This document shows, one piece after another, positions 32,989 to 44,525 of a stretch of 64,000 nt of DNA. The DNA is from Amoebophrya sp. A120 (lineage: Eukaryota > Sar > Dinophyceae > Syndiniales > Amoebophryaceae). The first letter of the stretch is position 1, and each line of letters begins with the position of its first letter. The DNA lies in assembly GCA_905178155.1 (NCBI GenBank), contig CAJINV010000007.1, positions 4,110,265 through 4,174,264 on the forward strand, written 5' to 3'. Under the pieces are notes generated by a model, which saw only the letters and a program-made list of their open reading frames with translations, searched no databases and was not told the origin of the DNA. A program made the position numbers and the translations under genes.

Positions 32989-34425
32989 GGGGCCAATGGG
33001 AGCTGGAGTTAAGTCGTGGCTTTTCTTTTTATATCGTGATACTCACTTCAAATTCGATGGATTTCGCCGAGGCGGGGGAACACGAACCACGATAGACTTT
33101 GTACTTTTTCTCAGCTTGCTGGTCCTCGTGGACGAGATATTGCAAATGCTTGGAACAACACAACAAAGACAAACAATCGTAGATTCTAAATTATACACTT
33201 CCTTGCTTTCAGTCACAAGAAGAGCATGATAATTGCAGTCACGAGAAATCCAGAAGTAGAAGTCGTCCTCAGGTCTATTGTTTTGTTGATTCCCAGACCT
33301 CATACGCACGTCTGTGGGTGATATGTCTGATCTTCCGTTTCAAATTTATCTTTTTTCAAATTTTAGAACAGCACTTTGTTATTCATTTATGCGTGTAATT
33401 TCGCTATTCATTGACAGCAATAGTGCAGTAATTCGCACTGGTTTATTTAGCTTTGTTTTCAGTTTGCAATTCTTCGACGAGAAGATCTAGTGTCTTTCAT
33501 TTGTATTTCATATTCGACCACGACGGAAAACTCTTTTCATAGTGTACATTGTTTTTTGCCAATTCAATTTTTTGCTTTCTTGATTTGATTTCCTAGGTTT
33601 CGAGCTTCTCGCAAATGTACCATATTTTTGACCCCGCAGCTGGGTACTGACATCGTTATTATTTCGTGGCGAAAGTTCTTTGTGACGGATTACGCTTACC
33701 CCGGGAGCGGTCATGACGCAGTCACAACGCACCCGGGAGCGGTCATGATACTCAAATGACTGCTGCTTATGGCGGATTGTGGTCACTTCTATCCAGCAAG
33801 CCGGTAGACATGTTCCCTCCCGGATTACTCTTCCTGCAAGCAACGCTGCAGCTTTTCAGGAGGTGCGCATGGGCATGCGTCACGTCGCCGGCGGGAATCA
33901 CAAACTGTTGCTTTTGTGAGTGTCGTGCATTCCATCTTCTAAGAAGATAGAATGTTGAACAACTACAAGACGCGTCACCTTGTCTTCCTAGCTAGCAACG
34001 CTTTTTTCCAGTTTCGGTTTTCATATTGGCATCGTTGTCGTGGGTGGGTCGTTCTTGTCGTTGCTGATTCCGATGTCGTTTTTCTCGGCATATAATTTTT
34101 CCCCTCCCCGTGCCTTTGTTCATCAGTAGCACTATTAGCATCTTATATATCGTTCTAGTATTGTTTTCGTAAGATCTAGATCGACATTTCAACCTTGGTC
34201 AACATCTGCCGACCCTTGTCTTCTTGTTCTGCAACAGATTTTAGCGCTGCGGCAGGCCGCGTTCGCGCAGTTCTCACTGTGCGTATAGCGACGGTGTAGG
34301 CGGAGCTGGTTTTTTGGAGAGTGTTTTTTTCTCCGTCGCACAAAGCATTTTTGTCAACTCGCTTGTTGAAAAACTCGGTATATCCATCTTTTTTGTTGAA
34401 AAACTCACCACCTTCAACATTCATC
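32989..34425. other. intergenic, no gene seen
   Basis: 1.4 kb separating the EF-hand gene from the tandem pair. Only short frames. Near 33705-33748 the motif CCGGGAGCGGTCATGA occurs twice in tandem. Confidence 0.45.
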
Positions 34426-35401
34426 ATGGCTGCTCCCCCGTCGGGCGGCGCAGCAGGAGGTGAGGGTCAACCAGTCGACCCAACCGACCCCGACGCCCCC
34501 AAGGTCCTGGACGAAACCCACCAGCACATTGACGATGCCACCCGGCACATGAAGCAAAAGCTCGCGATCGTGATGCAGGGCGGAAAAGAGGAAGACGAGC
34601 AACACGAAGACGACCACCCAACGGACAGCGCGCGCTCTGGCTCGGATGTCGAGGCGAACAGAACGGCGAAGAAGCCGCTGCTCGGGAGTTTTGAGGACCG
34701 GCACGGAATCGACAACGGGGACGAGGATGACAGCGATGATGAAGACAACGACGCAGCTCACGACCGGGATTACCACACGCTGCTGCAGTTAGCGCAATCA
34801 CAACTAGCCGCAGAGGTGGTGTTGAGCGGTATAATCTTTATGTTGAATGTTGAGCTTGAGCTTTTTTTGCAAACCTGCATGCCAGATGCGCGTGACGAAA
34901 CAGCATATGCTTTATTCGACGAAAAAAACAAAAATAATTTATCAAATTTATGTACTTACTGTACTATCAGCCGAATCTGCAGCCTCCCCTTCGCAAGACG
35001 ACGAACCTGAGCTCCCAACCTCGCCAAGCTCTCCCTCTCCGTCAGCTGCAGCTCCAAAAGCATCAGCCAGTGGGGCTGCGAAGCAGGCGGGCTCACAAAG
35101 TGCGGCGAAGAGAACAAAATCGAAGAGGCCTGAGTACGAACAGGCGATGGAAAGGGTTGACTCGCTGAAGCAGCTCGCGGGCGCGAGCCCGCAAATAGCG
35201 AACATCCTCGGGGCGGAGGGAGCGCAACAGCCCATGAGCAAAGTGGAAGCCATGGCCGTGGCGGCACGAATGAAAAAGCGACTTGCGGCCGAATGTGAAA
35301 GCACGATGGATTCCGCGGAGGGGTTGTCGTTGGCAGAGAAGATGGCACTGCAGAATCGGATTTTCAGGTTGCGGAATGATTACGATCTGGCGGGGAGCTG
35401 A
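34426..35401 (+). CDS. acidic protein of tandem pair, copy 1
   Basis: Two exons, 34426-34828 and 34971-35401, phase-1 GT-AG intron, 277 aa. Order: Ala/Gly/Pro-rich start, a helix HIDDATRHMKQKLAIVMQ, an acidic run (DNGDEDDSDDEDNDAAHDRD), a helix YHTLLQLAQSQLAA, a Ser/Pro/Ala-rich linker, then a basic-start helical C-terminus (KRPEYEQAMERVDSLKQLAG...MALQNRIFRLRNDYDL). The gene 771 bp downstream has the same order and the same intron phase, so this is a tandem duplication. No catalytic motif; a protein-interaction role is possible but unproven. Confidence 0.85.
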
Positions 35402-36172
35402 GCAGCGGCTTCGTCGGGTGCGCCGAATCTTTTGAGTTTGACATAGTGCGTTGTATTATGTGGCTAGTACTAGCTGCGAGATCGAGATGAATTTCTTGGT
35501 TTTACTTGTTACAACAACGCTCGCTCGTTTGTTTTTGCAGAGTAGGGTGGAAAAGGAGTGCGCAATCGTGTACAATTTTTGGCTTCGCGTTGAAGAAGCG
35601 ATGTAAAATTTTTGTGATTTGACTAGTGTCAATGAATTAAATGGGATCTTCTGCGAAGGCTGCAACGACCCACCGTAGAGATGGAGAAAACTTGTCCGAC
35701 GACGGTGGTGCAAGAGGGCTTTGTTAGGACACTCGGCGTTCTTAACCAAGTCGAAGCTAACCTCATCAGATATGCCACAGCACCAGCTGAACGAATGAGT
35801 CTTGAGCAGCTGCTCTTCTTTATCGTTTCCGCATTTGCAGTGCGTGAAAGGGAATAGTACGATCAACGTCCTCGGTGTCCTCGTATCGATAAACGGTATT
35901 GGGGTCGCCCGCGGGGGAACTACTACCAGCTACATTCATAGTATCTCCAGTAATCTCGCATCGTGATTCATTTCGTGCTGATACACACTCACATCGTGCC
36001 CGTTCGGTGTCGTTTATGTTTTTTAATCGCCTCTTCGTGTCGTCGTTGCATTGCTTAAGAGGCCTCTGTCTCCTTTATCAGAAATTTTCATTTTCGCGAA
36101 GCGTCATTCTCATTTAGAATCAGGATCGAGATCAAGATGTAGTTTTGTATTCTCTGCACTTGATTAACCATC
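35402..36172. other. spacer between tandem paralogues
   Basis: 771 bp with no credible gene. It holds the 3' UTR of copy 1 and the promoter region of copy 2. No TATA-like or other signal is argued. Confidence 0.5.
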
Positions 36173-37303
36173 ATGCCTGAGTCAGACAACTCCCCGCCAC
36201 AAGGCGGCGTTGAAAGCTCTGACACGACCGTGCTGGCCGAGCACGGAAAGCATCTCCATGGTGAGCCCACCGTGGCAAACACAAACGTCGAAGTAGAGAA
36301 TGTCGCAGATAACACTTCCGGAGCCCAGGCCCAGCACATTGAAGACGCGAAGCGGCACGCCAGAGAGAAACTTGCCATCATCATGCAGAAGCCACAAGAC
36401 TACGACGAAGACGCCGAGTTACAGTCCTCCTCGACTTCGAGTGAGGAAGAAGCTGCACCAGGAACTGCTGGTCATCATTTTCGCCACCATCACCACAACC
36501 GGCCGGCTCTCGCGAGTTACGAAGACCGATACACAGTGGGAAACGGAGACTTTCTGGACAGCAGCGACGAAGACATCGATGCTGCTTACGACCGCGACTA
36601 CCATGAGCTCTTGGCGAAAGCGCGGGCCGAGCTCTCCGCGGCGGAGATGGGTACTATGGTTTTGTACTTTTTTTTTATTTGCAGCAACTTCTCCGGGATT
36701 TTGATTTGCCACCTTGCTTGGAGTTCCTAAACCGGTTTTGGCGTGAACCTGAACAATTTTCAAACTCACACCCCGCGTGGTCCCAATTATCATACGCGCA
36801 AAGCACACACAGAACTCGCTGCGGAGCGGACGCAAGTTGATGAAGATGGCAATCCGGTGCAAGATCCAGCTTCTCCGTTCTCCGCTGCGGGGTCTCCCGC
36901 TACCTCACCTACAGCGAGGTCTGCTGGAGCTGCGGATAAATCGCAAAAGCTCACACGGGCGAAAACGATGAAGGTGCAGGGAAAAGAGCAGCAGGGAACG
37001 AAGAAACCGAAATTATCCTCGTATGAGAAGGTGATGGAAAAGGTTGCTACGCTGAAAGACCTCGGCTCGCCCAACGGCGGAAATCGGAAGTTCATGAACC
37101 TACTGCGCACCGACGGCGCCGATGCACCGCTGAGTGCGCCGGAGGCGATGAAGATTGCAACCAGGGTGAAGAAGCAGTTAGCTACGGAGTTTCAAGCGAA
37201 CATGGATCTCGGCGATGGCCAAACCATGTCGCTGCAAGAAAAGATCAAGATGCAGAATCAGATCTGGCGGCTCAGAAATGAGTACGACTTGAAAAGTAAC
37301 TAG
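36173..37303 (+). CDS. acidic protein of tandem pair, copy 2
   Basis: Two exons, 36173-36650 and 36813-37303, phase-1 intron, 322 aa. Matches copy 1 block by block: AQHIEDAKRHAREKLAIIMQ against HIDDATRHMKQKLAIVMQ; SYEDRYTVGNGDFLDSSDED against SFEDRHGIDNGDEDDSDDED; AAYDRDYHELLAKARAELSA against AAHDRDYHTLLQLAQSQLAA; MQNQIWRLRNEYDLKSN against LQNRIFRLRNDYDLAGS. The linker has diverged and there is a His-rich run (HHFRHHHHNRP). The DRDYH motif and the C-terminal helix are the most conserved parts and so the likely functional core. Confidence 0.85.
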
Positions 37304-38239
37304 AGACTTGATGTGCAGACACGATATTTGTTTTGCTTACTCAAGCAATATATAGAAGTGACTTCTCCAATTTTCTGTCGAAAAAAATGTATATGTAGCA
37401 TATTCTCCTATGCAATAGATGTAGAGTTGCAGCTGTCTGTAAGCATAAACTTAAACATTTACTTACCTATCTTCGTTGATGTTTTTTCTTTACCCTTGCC
37501 GGTGAAGTTCTTTCGCAAAAAATATACGACGAGTTTACTTGTTTCGAGTCTGTATGTGATTTTAGCACCACTGTACAAACTTGTTGTTGGATTGAAATTT
37601 TTCAAGGATGCTGTACAATTTTTGATTTATGTTGGTCGAACAAGTACAAGAGGAAGCGACAATTTGCAGCTGTCTCAAAAAAGGATAATCAAAGTACGGA
37701 ACGCAGAAGAAAATAAGTACTATTGTAGCGGCGCGCGGGCGCCTTGCAAGTTGTACTAGAAGGCACGTGAACAAAATGCGGATAATCTACATGATATGAC
37801 TCTGCCTCGTACAACAAGATCGGTCATAAAAACATCCTCACAGATCAGCAACACGAGACTCAGTCTACACCCTTTCGTGTGGTGATCTTCACTTGTTGTG
37901 TCGTCAGCCACGAAGGTGATGGAAGATGCGACTGGATCCAGTTTCCGGAGCGATGTTTAGTTTTATTTTGCTTTTAGCGAAATGCAGGAACTACAACTAG
38001 ATCTAAAACTGTAGTGCCACATAAAGAAATAGCGAAAGAGCTGCGCACCTGCGCACGGCTCGACTTTCTCTAACAGGCATCCGCTAGTACTTAACGTATC
38101 CTATTTGTACTACGCGTTTTGTTCTATGCATATACTATATGCTGAGTTCTTCAATCATGTTCATTCATATCCTCGCGACAACTTCACATAAATTTACAGT
38201 TCCTTCCTGATTTGGTTTCTTCGAACAAACCATCTCAAC
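37304..38239. other. intergenic, no gene seen
   Basis: AT-rich just after the stop at 37303. A 148-codon frame at 37313-37759 has biased hydrophobic/Cys composition typical of AT-rich noncoding DNA. Confidence 0.5.
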
Positions 38240-41200
38240 ATGGGTGCAGCAGCTGGCAATGCGGATGGTTGGCCATCTCGTGGCATGCCTCGGGAACAGG
38301 CGCAAAAGGACCGAGGCCGTCTGGAGCCCACCAGCACAACCGACTTCGAAAAATCAACGACAGCATCAGATTTGTCTAATCTCTCGCCCACTCCACCTGC
38401 AATTGTAGTCGACGCTGGAAGTCAGGGTGAGGGTCAGCTGAAAAACGAAGAAGCGAATGTAAAACTACTAAGCGGAGATCATGACTGTAGTCCAGTAGAG
38501 GAGCCTGAGGCATTAGGTTTTTCAGAAACCGAAAGCACAACAGGAATAGATGTACCACGGAAGTCGAGACCGCGGACGTCGTTAACGTTATTTGATGACA
38601 CATCCGAGGACCGCAGGAGCGCGAGGACCGCGTTACATGAAAATTCTTCACGAGGACCAAGCTTTTCCTCGTCCAGACAGTACACCGAGATCCGCTGCTT
38701 CACCTTCACCTCGAAAAACCTGTACAACCTGAATTGCGGGTCTATCGAGCTGATCGACCGAGACGCGAGAATTTGTGGCTTTCAAGAACTGGACGAAAAA
38801 TTCCGCGAGTTCCTCAAAACCGATTGCTTTCTTCTCCGGCGGAACTGCGTGAACCTGAAGAAAGTCTTTCTCCGGTTGTTTCACAGAAGCCGGCACGTGG
38901 AACGGGAATTGCAGTGTCTGGCAACGTATCCTGTGCAAAAGTATCGTACTCGTATGAATTGCAGGTATGCATGACAACTCTGGTTTCCTACCCAAATCTG
39001 CATTACAAATTCCATTTTTTATTTTTTTCCTAATAAAATTTGTCATGCGATTTGTACTAGTACGATACTTTTGCAATGCATACAACGTTTTTCTTCTCCG
39101 ACGTGGAACTGGTGACGAGCAGGAGGCTTATATCTTCGCAGCTAGAACAACCTGCTGGTGTAGTTCTGGTAGCCGCGGCCGCGCCGAAACTACACGACCG
39201 AGAAGAAGGTGGTCAACATAAGGTTTCTAGTACTGCAAGTGAAACAACTTCTGAAGCAGGTGCTCAAGATGTTGAGCACGAGGACAAGAAAAACTGCTCG
39301 CCCGAAGAAGAAGAAGATGAAGAACAGGCACTGATCTGGGAGCATTCGCATCGGTACAGAGAGATCGCGGAGGGGTTTCAGTCCGCGAGGGGCGCCACGC
39401 GGGCACTCGCGGCGTTCCGGGAGCTGACCAAGGCGATTTGTTGCATTCACAGGAGTCCGACGCTGGAAGCCGCGGGGGAGGAAGTGGCAAAAGAGAAAGA
39501 CGAGGAGGATGAACATTTAGCAGTCTATTTTTGTGCTGGCCGCGCACTCAAAGACGAAAACCCTTGCACTGCGATTTTCGACAGCCTGCGGCACAGCTTG
39601 GACTCGATACGGTCGCAGATAGGAGTTGAGAACTATACAACAGAGCCACAAGAAAAGGAAAACCGAGACAACGAAATAAAGCGTGACGCCAGCGAGGTAG
39701 GTACATCAGCGCCACTTTATCTACGACAGGAGGAACGCGGCGCAATTATATCAGAGCGGCCGATGAAAGTAGAAGAAGCGATGGCAAGTGGTGTATCTTC
39801 ACTAGAAGCCCAACCGATTCTGAAGGAACTCGCGCACACTAGAAGAGCTCTGGTAACGGTTTCCGATGGTGGGAGAAATGTTGACTTGCAGAGAGCGGAG
39901 CATGAACAACAGACGTATTCTATCCCTTTCGATGAAAACTTTTTCTGCTGGGATTTGGACTTAAACGAGACCGGCTTCTGTGGAGATCCTGAAGGGCAGC
40001 TACGTGGGACAGATTTTCGGAATCGGCATGAGCTCTTCACCCATCACGGCCAGCAACATCCGTTACAAGCACTCAACCTTCTCCCACAAACCGCCTCGTC
40101 TGAAGTCCTTTTCGAACTAACCATGCTGCAAAAGAGCTTGGTCGCGCGCGGCGCTTACAAGGCGTGGCGAATACGAACGTATCTTCTAGAAGCGTGCCTG
40201 ACGTTACTGCTATTGCGGGACAAAAGCAGAGAGTTGCTGCGCGTTTTGGAGAAGGAGCTTCAGGCCATTCGTATGCAGGAGGAGCGGCTGCTGTTATCCA
40301 AGTCCGACGGACATAATTCTAACGAAAAAATCGACTATCGGCGGCACCACCTGCTCAATCGCTATCGATGTTGGCTCACTGGGTTTTGTGTCGCGTTCGA
40401 GTCTTTGACGAAGAAAGTGTTGGAGGTTGCAGTAGCAAAGAAACGGATTTACAGCGGTGGCGACGAGGGAGATGGCAGCAACAGTTTGTTTTACAGCAAT
40501 ACTGGCCAGACGAGTCATTTCTCGCCTTCGAACGCCATTGCGTCTCGTCGTGCAAGAGCAGCAGCGTCATGTCATCCAAACGGGGACGAGGCTCTTGACA
40601 TATCTTCCTTCCTCCTCAGTAAAGCCCGTTTGGTCGCGAAGCGCAAGCCTGAGATGCTCGCCGTGGGGAAGCAATCGCGTTGCAACGCGCACGGAGTACA
40701 GGCGACAAAGACTGTCTGCGTGGAGCACAATCACACAAAGGTGAGCCGCAACCAGTGTCACCAGTGCGAAACACCATTGCCGGACTTCCTTCTGACGAAG
40801 CAGCTGATATGTGTGTGGTGCGAAGACCAGATACGGAGGGAGTACGAGGATTGCCCCTTCTGCTTCGTGCAGCAGAAGATACGCGCTCGGAAGGAGGAAA
40901 TAGCGGCAACATCAAACAGAAAAAGAAGGAGCAGCAAAACTTCATCTGAACTGCCAAGCCCAGCAAGGGAACAAGTGGGGGCGGATTCTGCTTCAATCCA
41001 GCACACCAAAGAGGCGAAACATCGTCAGCAGTTCCTGTACTGCGTTCATCAGCAGAAGTGTTGCAAATGCGACTTAGATTTTACCTTCTGCGCACAGTGC
41101 GGACTCGGGCGAGGGGATGGTGATGACGTGCGAAATTTGGTGGAAAAATTATCCGATTGCAAAGCCGCCACGGTGTGCTCTTCAGCAACAGAAACGGATG

Positions 41201-41901
41201 GTGCTTGTTACCTCGTCGAGAAAAGAAAAACCAGAGATTGCGACTTCAGCACTCTATTTTTCGACTTCGACCGGACCGTGGCAAGTACGAAGTGTGGACA
41301 GAACCCTCTGCCACCCCAGAGAAGAACCGACGAGGAGAACAAGCAAGAATACATTGTCGACTCTGTCTTGCGCGAGGTCGCAGCAAGCTTTCTTCAGGTA
41401 GCAGGTGGCGCGCAGGAAAGTCCGGCGCTAGTAGAGCCAGGACCTATAGCCGAGCATGGCGGTGATTCCACAAGCAAGAAGACCAGTATTGGCAGTGGAA
41501 CACGAAGACGCGTCGTCATCCTGACCCGGAACAGCCACAAGCAGGAGATAGAGGAATTTTTGCGGCTGAAGGAGTTTCCGTTTTCCGAGGTGTGCGTGGT
41601 TCCGAAGACGATTTCGAAGTTTGCGGTGATGAAGGACAAACACGGTTACAGTTGGTCTGTCGATAATTTGCCTGTGCTTCCTGGTGATGACGAGTATGGA
41701 GGACGGGTACTTGCGCCAGCTGCAACCAATAGCAGCGAGAAAAATGACGCCGATGGTGAGGCCCAGGCATTCGCATTGTTGCCGGAAGCCGGATCTCCAA
41801 GTTCCGCAGCAAGCTGCTTCACTAGCCTTTTGGTAGATGATAGCGCAGCAGAGCTGCTTTTTTCCGACCCAGCAATTGCGCGGGTTTTGTTTGCGAGATG
41901 A
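38240..41901 (+). CDS. zinc-ribbon protein with C-terminal HAD-superfamily domain
   Basis: Exons 38240-38926 and 39088-41901 join in frame after removal of a 156-bp element (1,166 aa). A variable Glu/Ser-rich N-terminus is followed by a helical region (about 470-700) and paired cysteines at about 770-810 (CHQC, CVWC, CPFC) and 870-890 (CCKC, CAQC), which look like zinc ribbons. The C-terminal ~220 residues show HAD motifs: motif I LFFDFDRTVAS near 953 (DxDxT), motif II VVILTRNSH near 1040, and the terminal acidic motif LLVDDSAAELL near 1143. HAD enzymes form an aspartyl intermediate on the first Asp. Both key Asp residues are present, so activity (probably phosphatase) is plausible. Substrate unknown; HAD proteins with the same spacing are common in dinoflagellates. 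Confidence 0.82.
38927..39082 (+). mobile_element. family B introner element (156 bp)
   Basis: Left TATCCTGTGCAAAAGTATCG followed by TACTCGTA, right complement of TATGCATTGCAAAAGTATCG. Perfect TSD CAACG at 38922-38926 and 39083-39087. Excision gives ...ERELQCLATFFFSDVEL.... Confidence 0.93.
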
Positions 41902-44525
41902 AATCTGAAAGAAACTGGCGCTGCGCGTGATTTTGTGGACGTACGAACGAAGAACGCAACAGGAAGATGTGAAGACAGACTTCTTTGATTCGAACATATA
42001 AAGGGACGGCCCCAGCATTCCGCGCTCCTGATGTCTTGTAATTGATAGTTGAAGTCGACGCTCTTGTGTTCATCTCGATGCGTCAAGTTTTGTTTTCTTA
42101 TTTTCCGGGACGCCTGGTCTTGCTCTTGCGTGAAAGTGGAAGTGCTCAATCATGTGGGGAGCTTTTCGATCGTCAAGAGTATCGCCATGCTTCGGATTGT
42201 TGTGGTGGGGGTGGGGGGCGATAAGGCCGCGCGCATTATGCCGCGGGGCCGACAACTTCCCGCCTTCAGCATTGCGCCGGGAGATTTCGGGGGTGGCGGA
42301 GAGGAGTGGCGCAACGTGTGCCCCGGCTGTTTTGTGAAGTTCGCCATCGCCGCCAAAGCCCCAGCAATGTTTCGGAGATGGCGGGGGAGCCAGGCCGCAG
42401 CCTCTCCGCCTTCCCCGAGGCTGAGTGCCCAGGCCCATTGGCCGCGGGCTTTTGCAGCTTGCTGCGCCGGGGGGGCAGGCGCGCGGGAATCCGAAGGAAA
42501 GGGGGGGGCAGCGGCCGCAAGCACCATGCTGGCCAAGGGAGCGCGATGGCGCAGGAAATCGGGCGCCATGCCCGGGGGTCAGCCGTCGGCGCCGTATGCC
42601 GGCCCTTGCCGGCGCTTTGCCCGGGCCCCGGCCCGGCGCGGGCAGCTAGTTCAGTCCAGTACTAGCGCGAAAGATTAGCGCCGTGCGATTCCTGCGGCCG
42701 AGCCGGCCGAGGGGCGAGGTTGTAGCGCGCCTGCAGCAGTCAAGCACGAGGCGGGGGCGGCCCGCGTCGTCCACGTGTCTGGCCGAGCCATGGCGCCCGC
42801 ATTTTTGCGATGGCGCAGGGAACGGGGGCGCCGGGTTTCCCCCGGCTGCAAATCTTCCGCCGGCGGGCAGCTCCTGCACGGAGTTCCAGGGTTTCGCTTT
42901 CTGCTGCCCCAGGAAGCGAGCCGGAGATGGACGAGCCAACGCCTGAGGAATAGGGAACTTCGCGAAAGATCTTCACTCCGCCGAAGCTCGTCGAGCCGCA
43001 CGCGGACCCCCGCCGCCGCGTCAACAAGGAGGGGCTTTGGAATAGCCGACGAGGGCGGTCAGCATCCCAACTCCTGGCCCGAGAAGGGGGGAATTGCGAA
43101 AGCGTGCACCCAGGGCCGCGGGGAGTTCGTGCGCAGCTTCGCTATCTATTCGACCCAGGGGGCGCACAAGGTGCGTCGATTTTTTGCGCAGTTTTGTAAT
43201 TCGCCTGCTCGCGGCGCCCCCGCGTTGCTTACAGAAGTGCCCTGGGGTTGTTAGGTGTCGGGCACTTCCGCGGCCGGGCTGCTTAGTTTGGTTGCAGGGT
43301 CGGGGCGTGCGCGCCGACTTCGACGGGAGGGGCCGGCCGGGGTTTTACACGCGCAACGCTACGCGCTCCAGCGCGATGACGCGGGCAAATCCCGAGTATG
43401 GCCCGGACCCGGGGGCCTTCGCGCGGTGGCGCTAGCTTGTCGGCCGGCGCGCGGCGGCGGGGGCGCCCGGCCAGGCGGTCTTTGGCTTGTGTTGCTTTGT
43501 TCTTTCGCCCCCCGTTCGGAACCGGGCGCCGGGGGCCTTGCTCGGGGGCGGGCCGGCCTGTCGCCGCTCGCCCCCCCCCAGGATGCGTATCTCCTGAGTG
43601 GCGTATCAGCAGGGCCGCCGGCTCCGGGGCCGCGCCCGCGGAGGAGCAGAAGAGAAGACGCAGGATGGAGAGCGCAAGCCGGCGGCGCCGCCTGCTATCT
43701 ACCTGCCCCCCGGGGGAGGGGGGCGGGAGTTGCCCGGGCCGCTCGCTGATTTTGTCTGTGTGTTGGTTGTGTGTGTCCGCGGCCGGCGCGCGCGCGGCCA
43801 GCCGCCTGGCACCAAGCGCCGGCGCCGACGCTTCCTTGCTTGGCGCGCGCCAGCGGGCTTTGCTATTTTTCGCCGCTATGCATACAAGCGTGGTTGTCTA
43901 TCATTGGCCTTCGCCCAAGACGCAGCGTAGCCTTGCTTTGCTGGTTTGCTCCACCACAGGGAGCACTGTTGTTCCCAGAAGCCCGGCCGGCCCCCTGCTG
44001 CAACAACGAACCGCACCGGCGAAGGCCGGGCTGCATCTTACTTCTTGATGAAACAGATGCGACGCGCCACCGTGTGTGTGTGTGGGCTGATACAACACAT
44101 CGCATAGAGCTTGGCTTGGTGTTGTTTGAGCTTGAAGCGAGACAGGTGCAAGCGGTTCTTGTTGTGATGTGGTTTGTGTCGTTCTTTTCTGCAGGTCCAT
44201 GAGCATTGGGTCGGGATTCGGATTCAGTCCGTGCTCTCAATGCCTGTTGGTTCAGATTAACAATCTATTCGTGTATCTGCATGCCTGTTGTTTTCCATGT
44301 GCGCGCCCAAGCACTGCCTGGCTACGCAGTCCGTCGTTGATCTTGATCTAAGTGGAAGCGTAGGTAAATATCATTATCACGTCGAAGTTGTGTGCTGTAG
44401 TGTGTGCCATGGGTGTGTTTGTAAGTGTATGCGGCAATCCAATTGGCCACGACTGCTATGGCGTATTGTCGAAGAAATCGGCCGTGTTTTAGTTTCGCAC
44501 TCCTGTCGTCAGCAACGAGCCAGAC
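41902..44525. other. intergenic region with ~1.9-kb GC-rich block
   Basis: From about 42200 to 44050 the sequence is dominated by G and C (runs such as GGCCGGCGCGCG), in sharp contrast to the flanks. All six frames are open for long stretches, as expected from the lack of AT-rich stops. None has domain character. No inverted termini were found. Confidence 0.55.

Noticed and set aside
37313-37759. 148-codon + strand frame after the second tandem paralogue
   Set aside because: It begins ten bases after a stop, is AT-rich with Phe/Ile/Cys bias, and looks like 3' UTR.
42049-44202. Long overlapping frames on both strands in the GC-rich block
   Set aside because: All six frames are open because stops are rare in GC-rich DNA. 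The translations are Arg/Ala/Gly/Pro-rich without domains.
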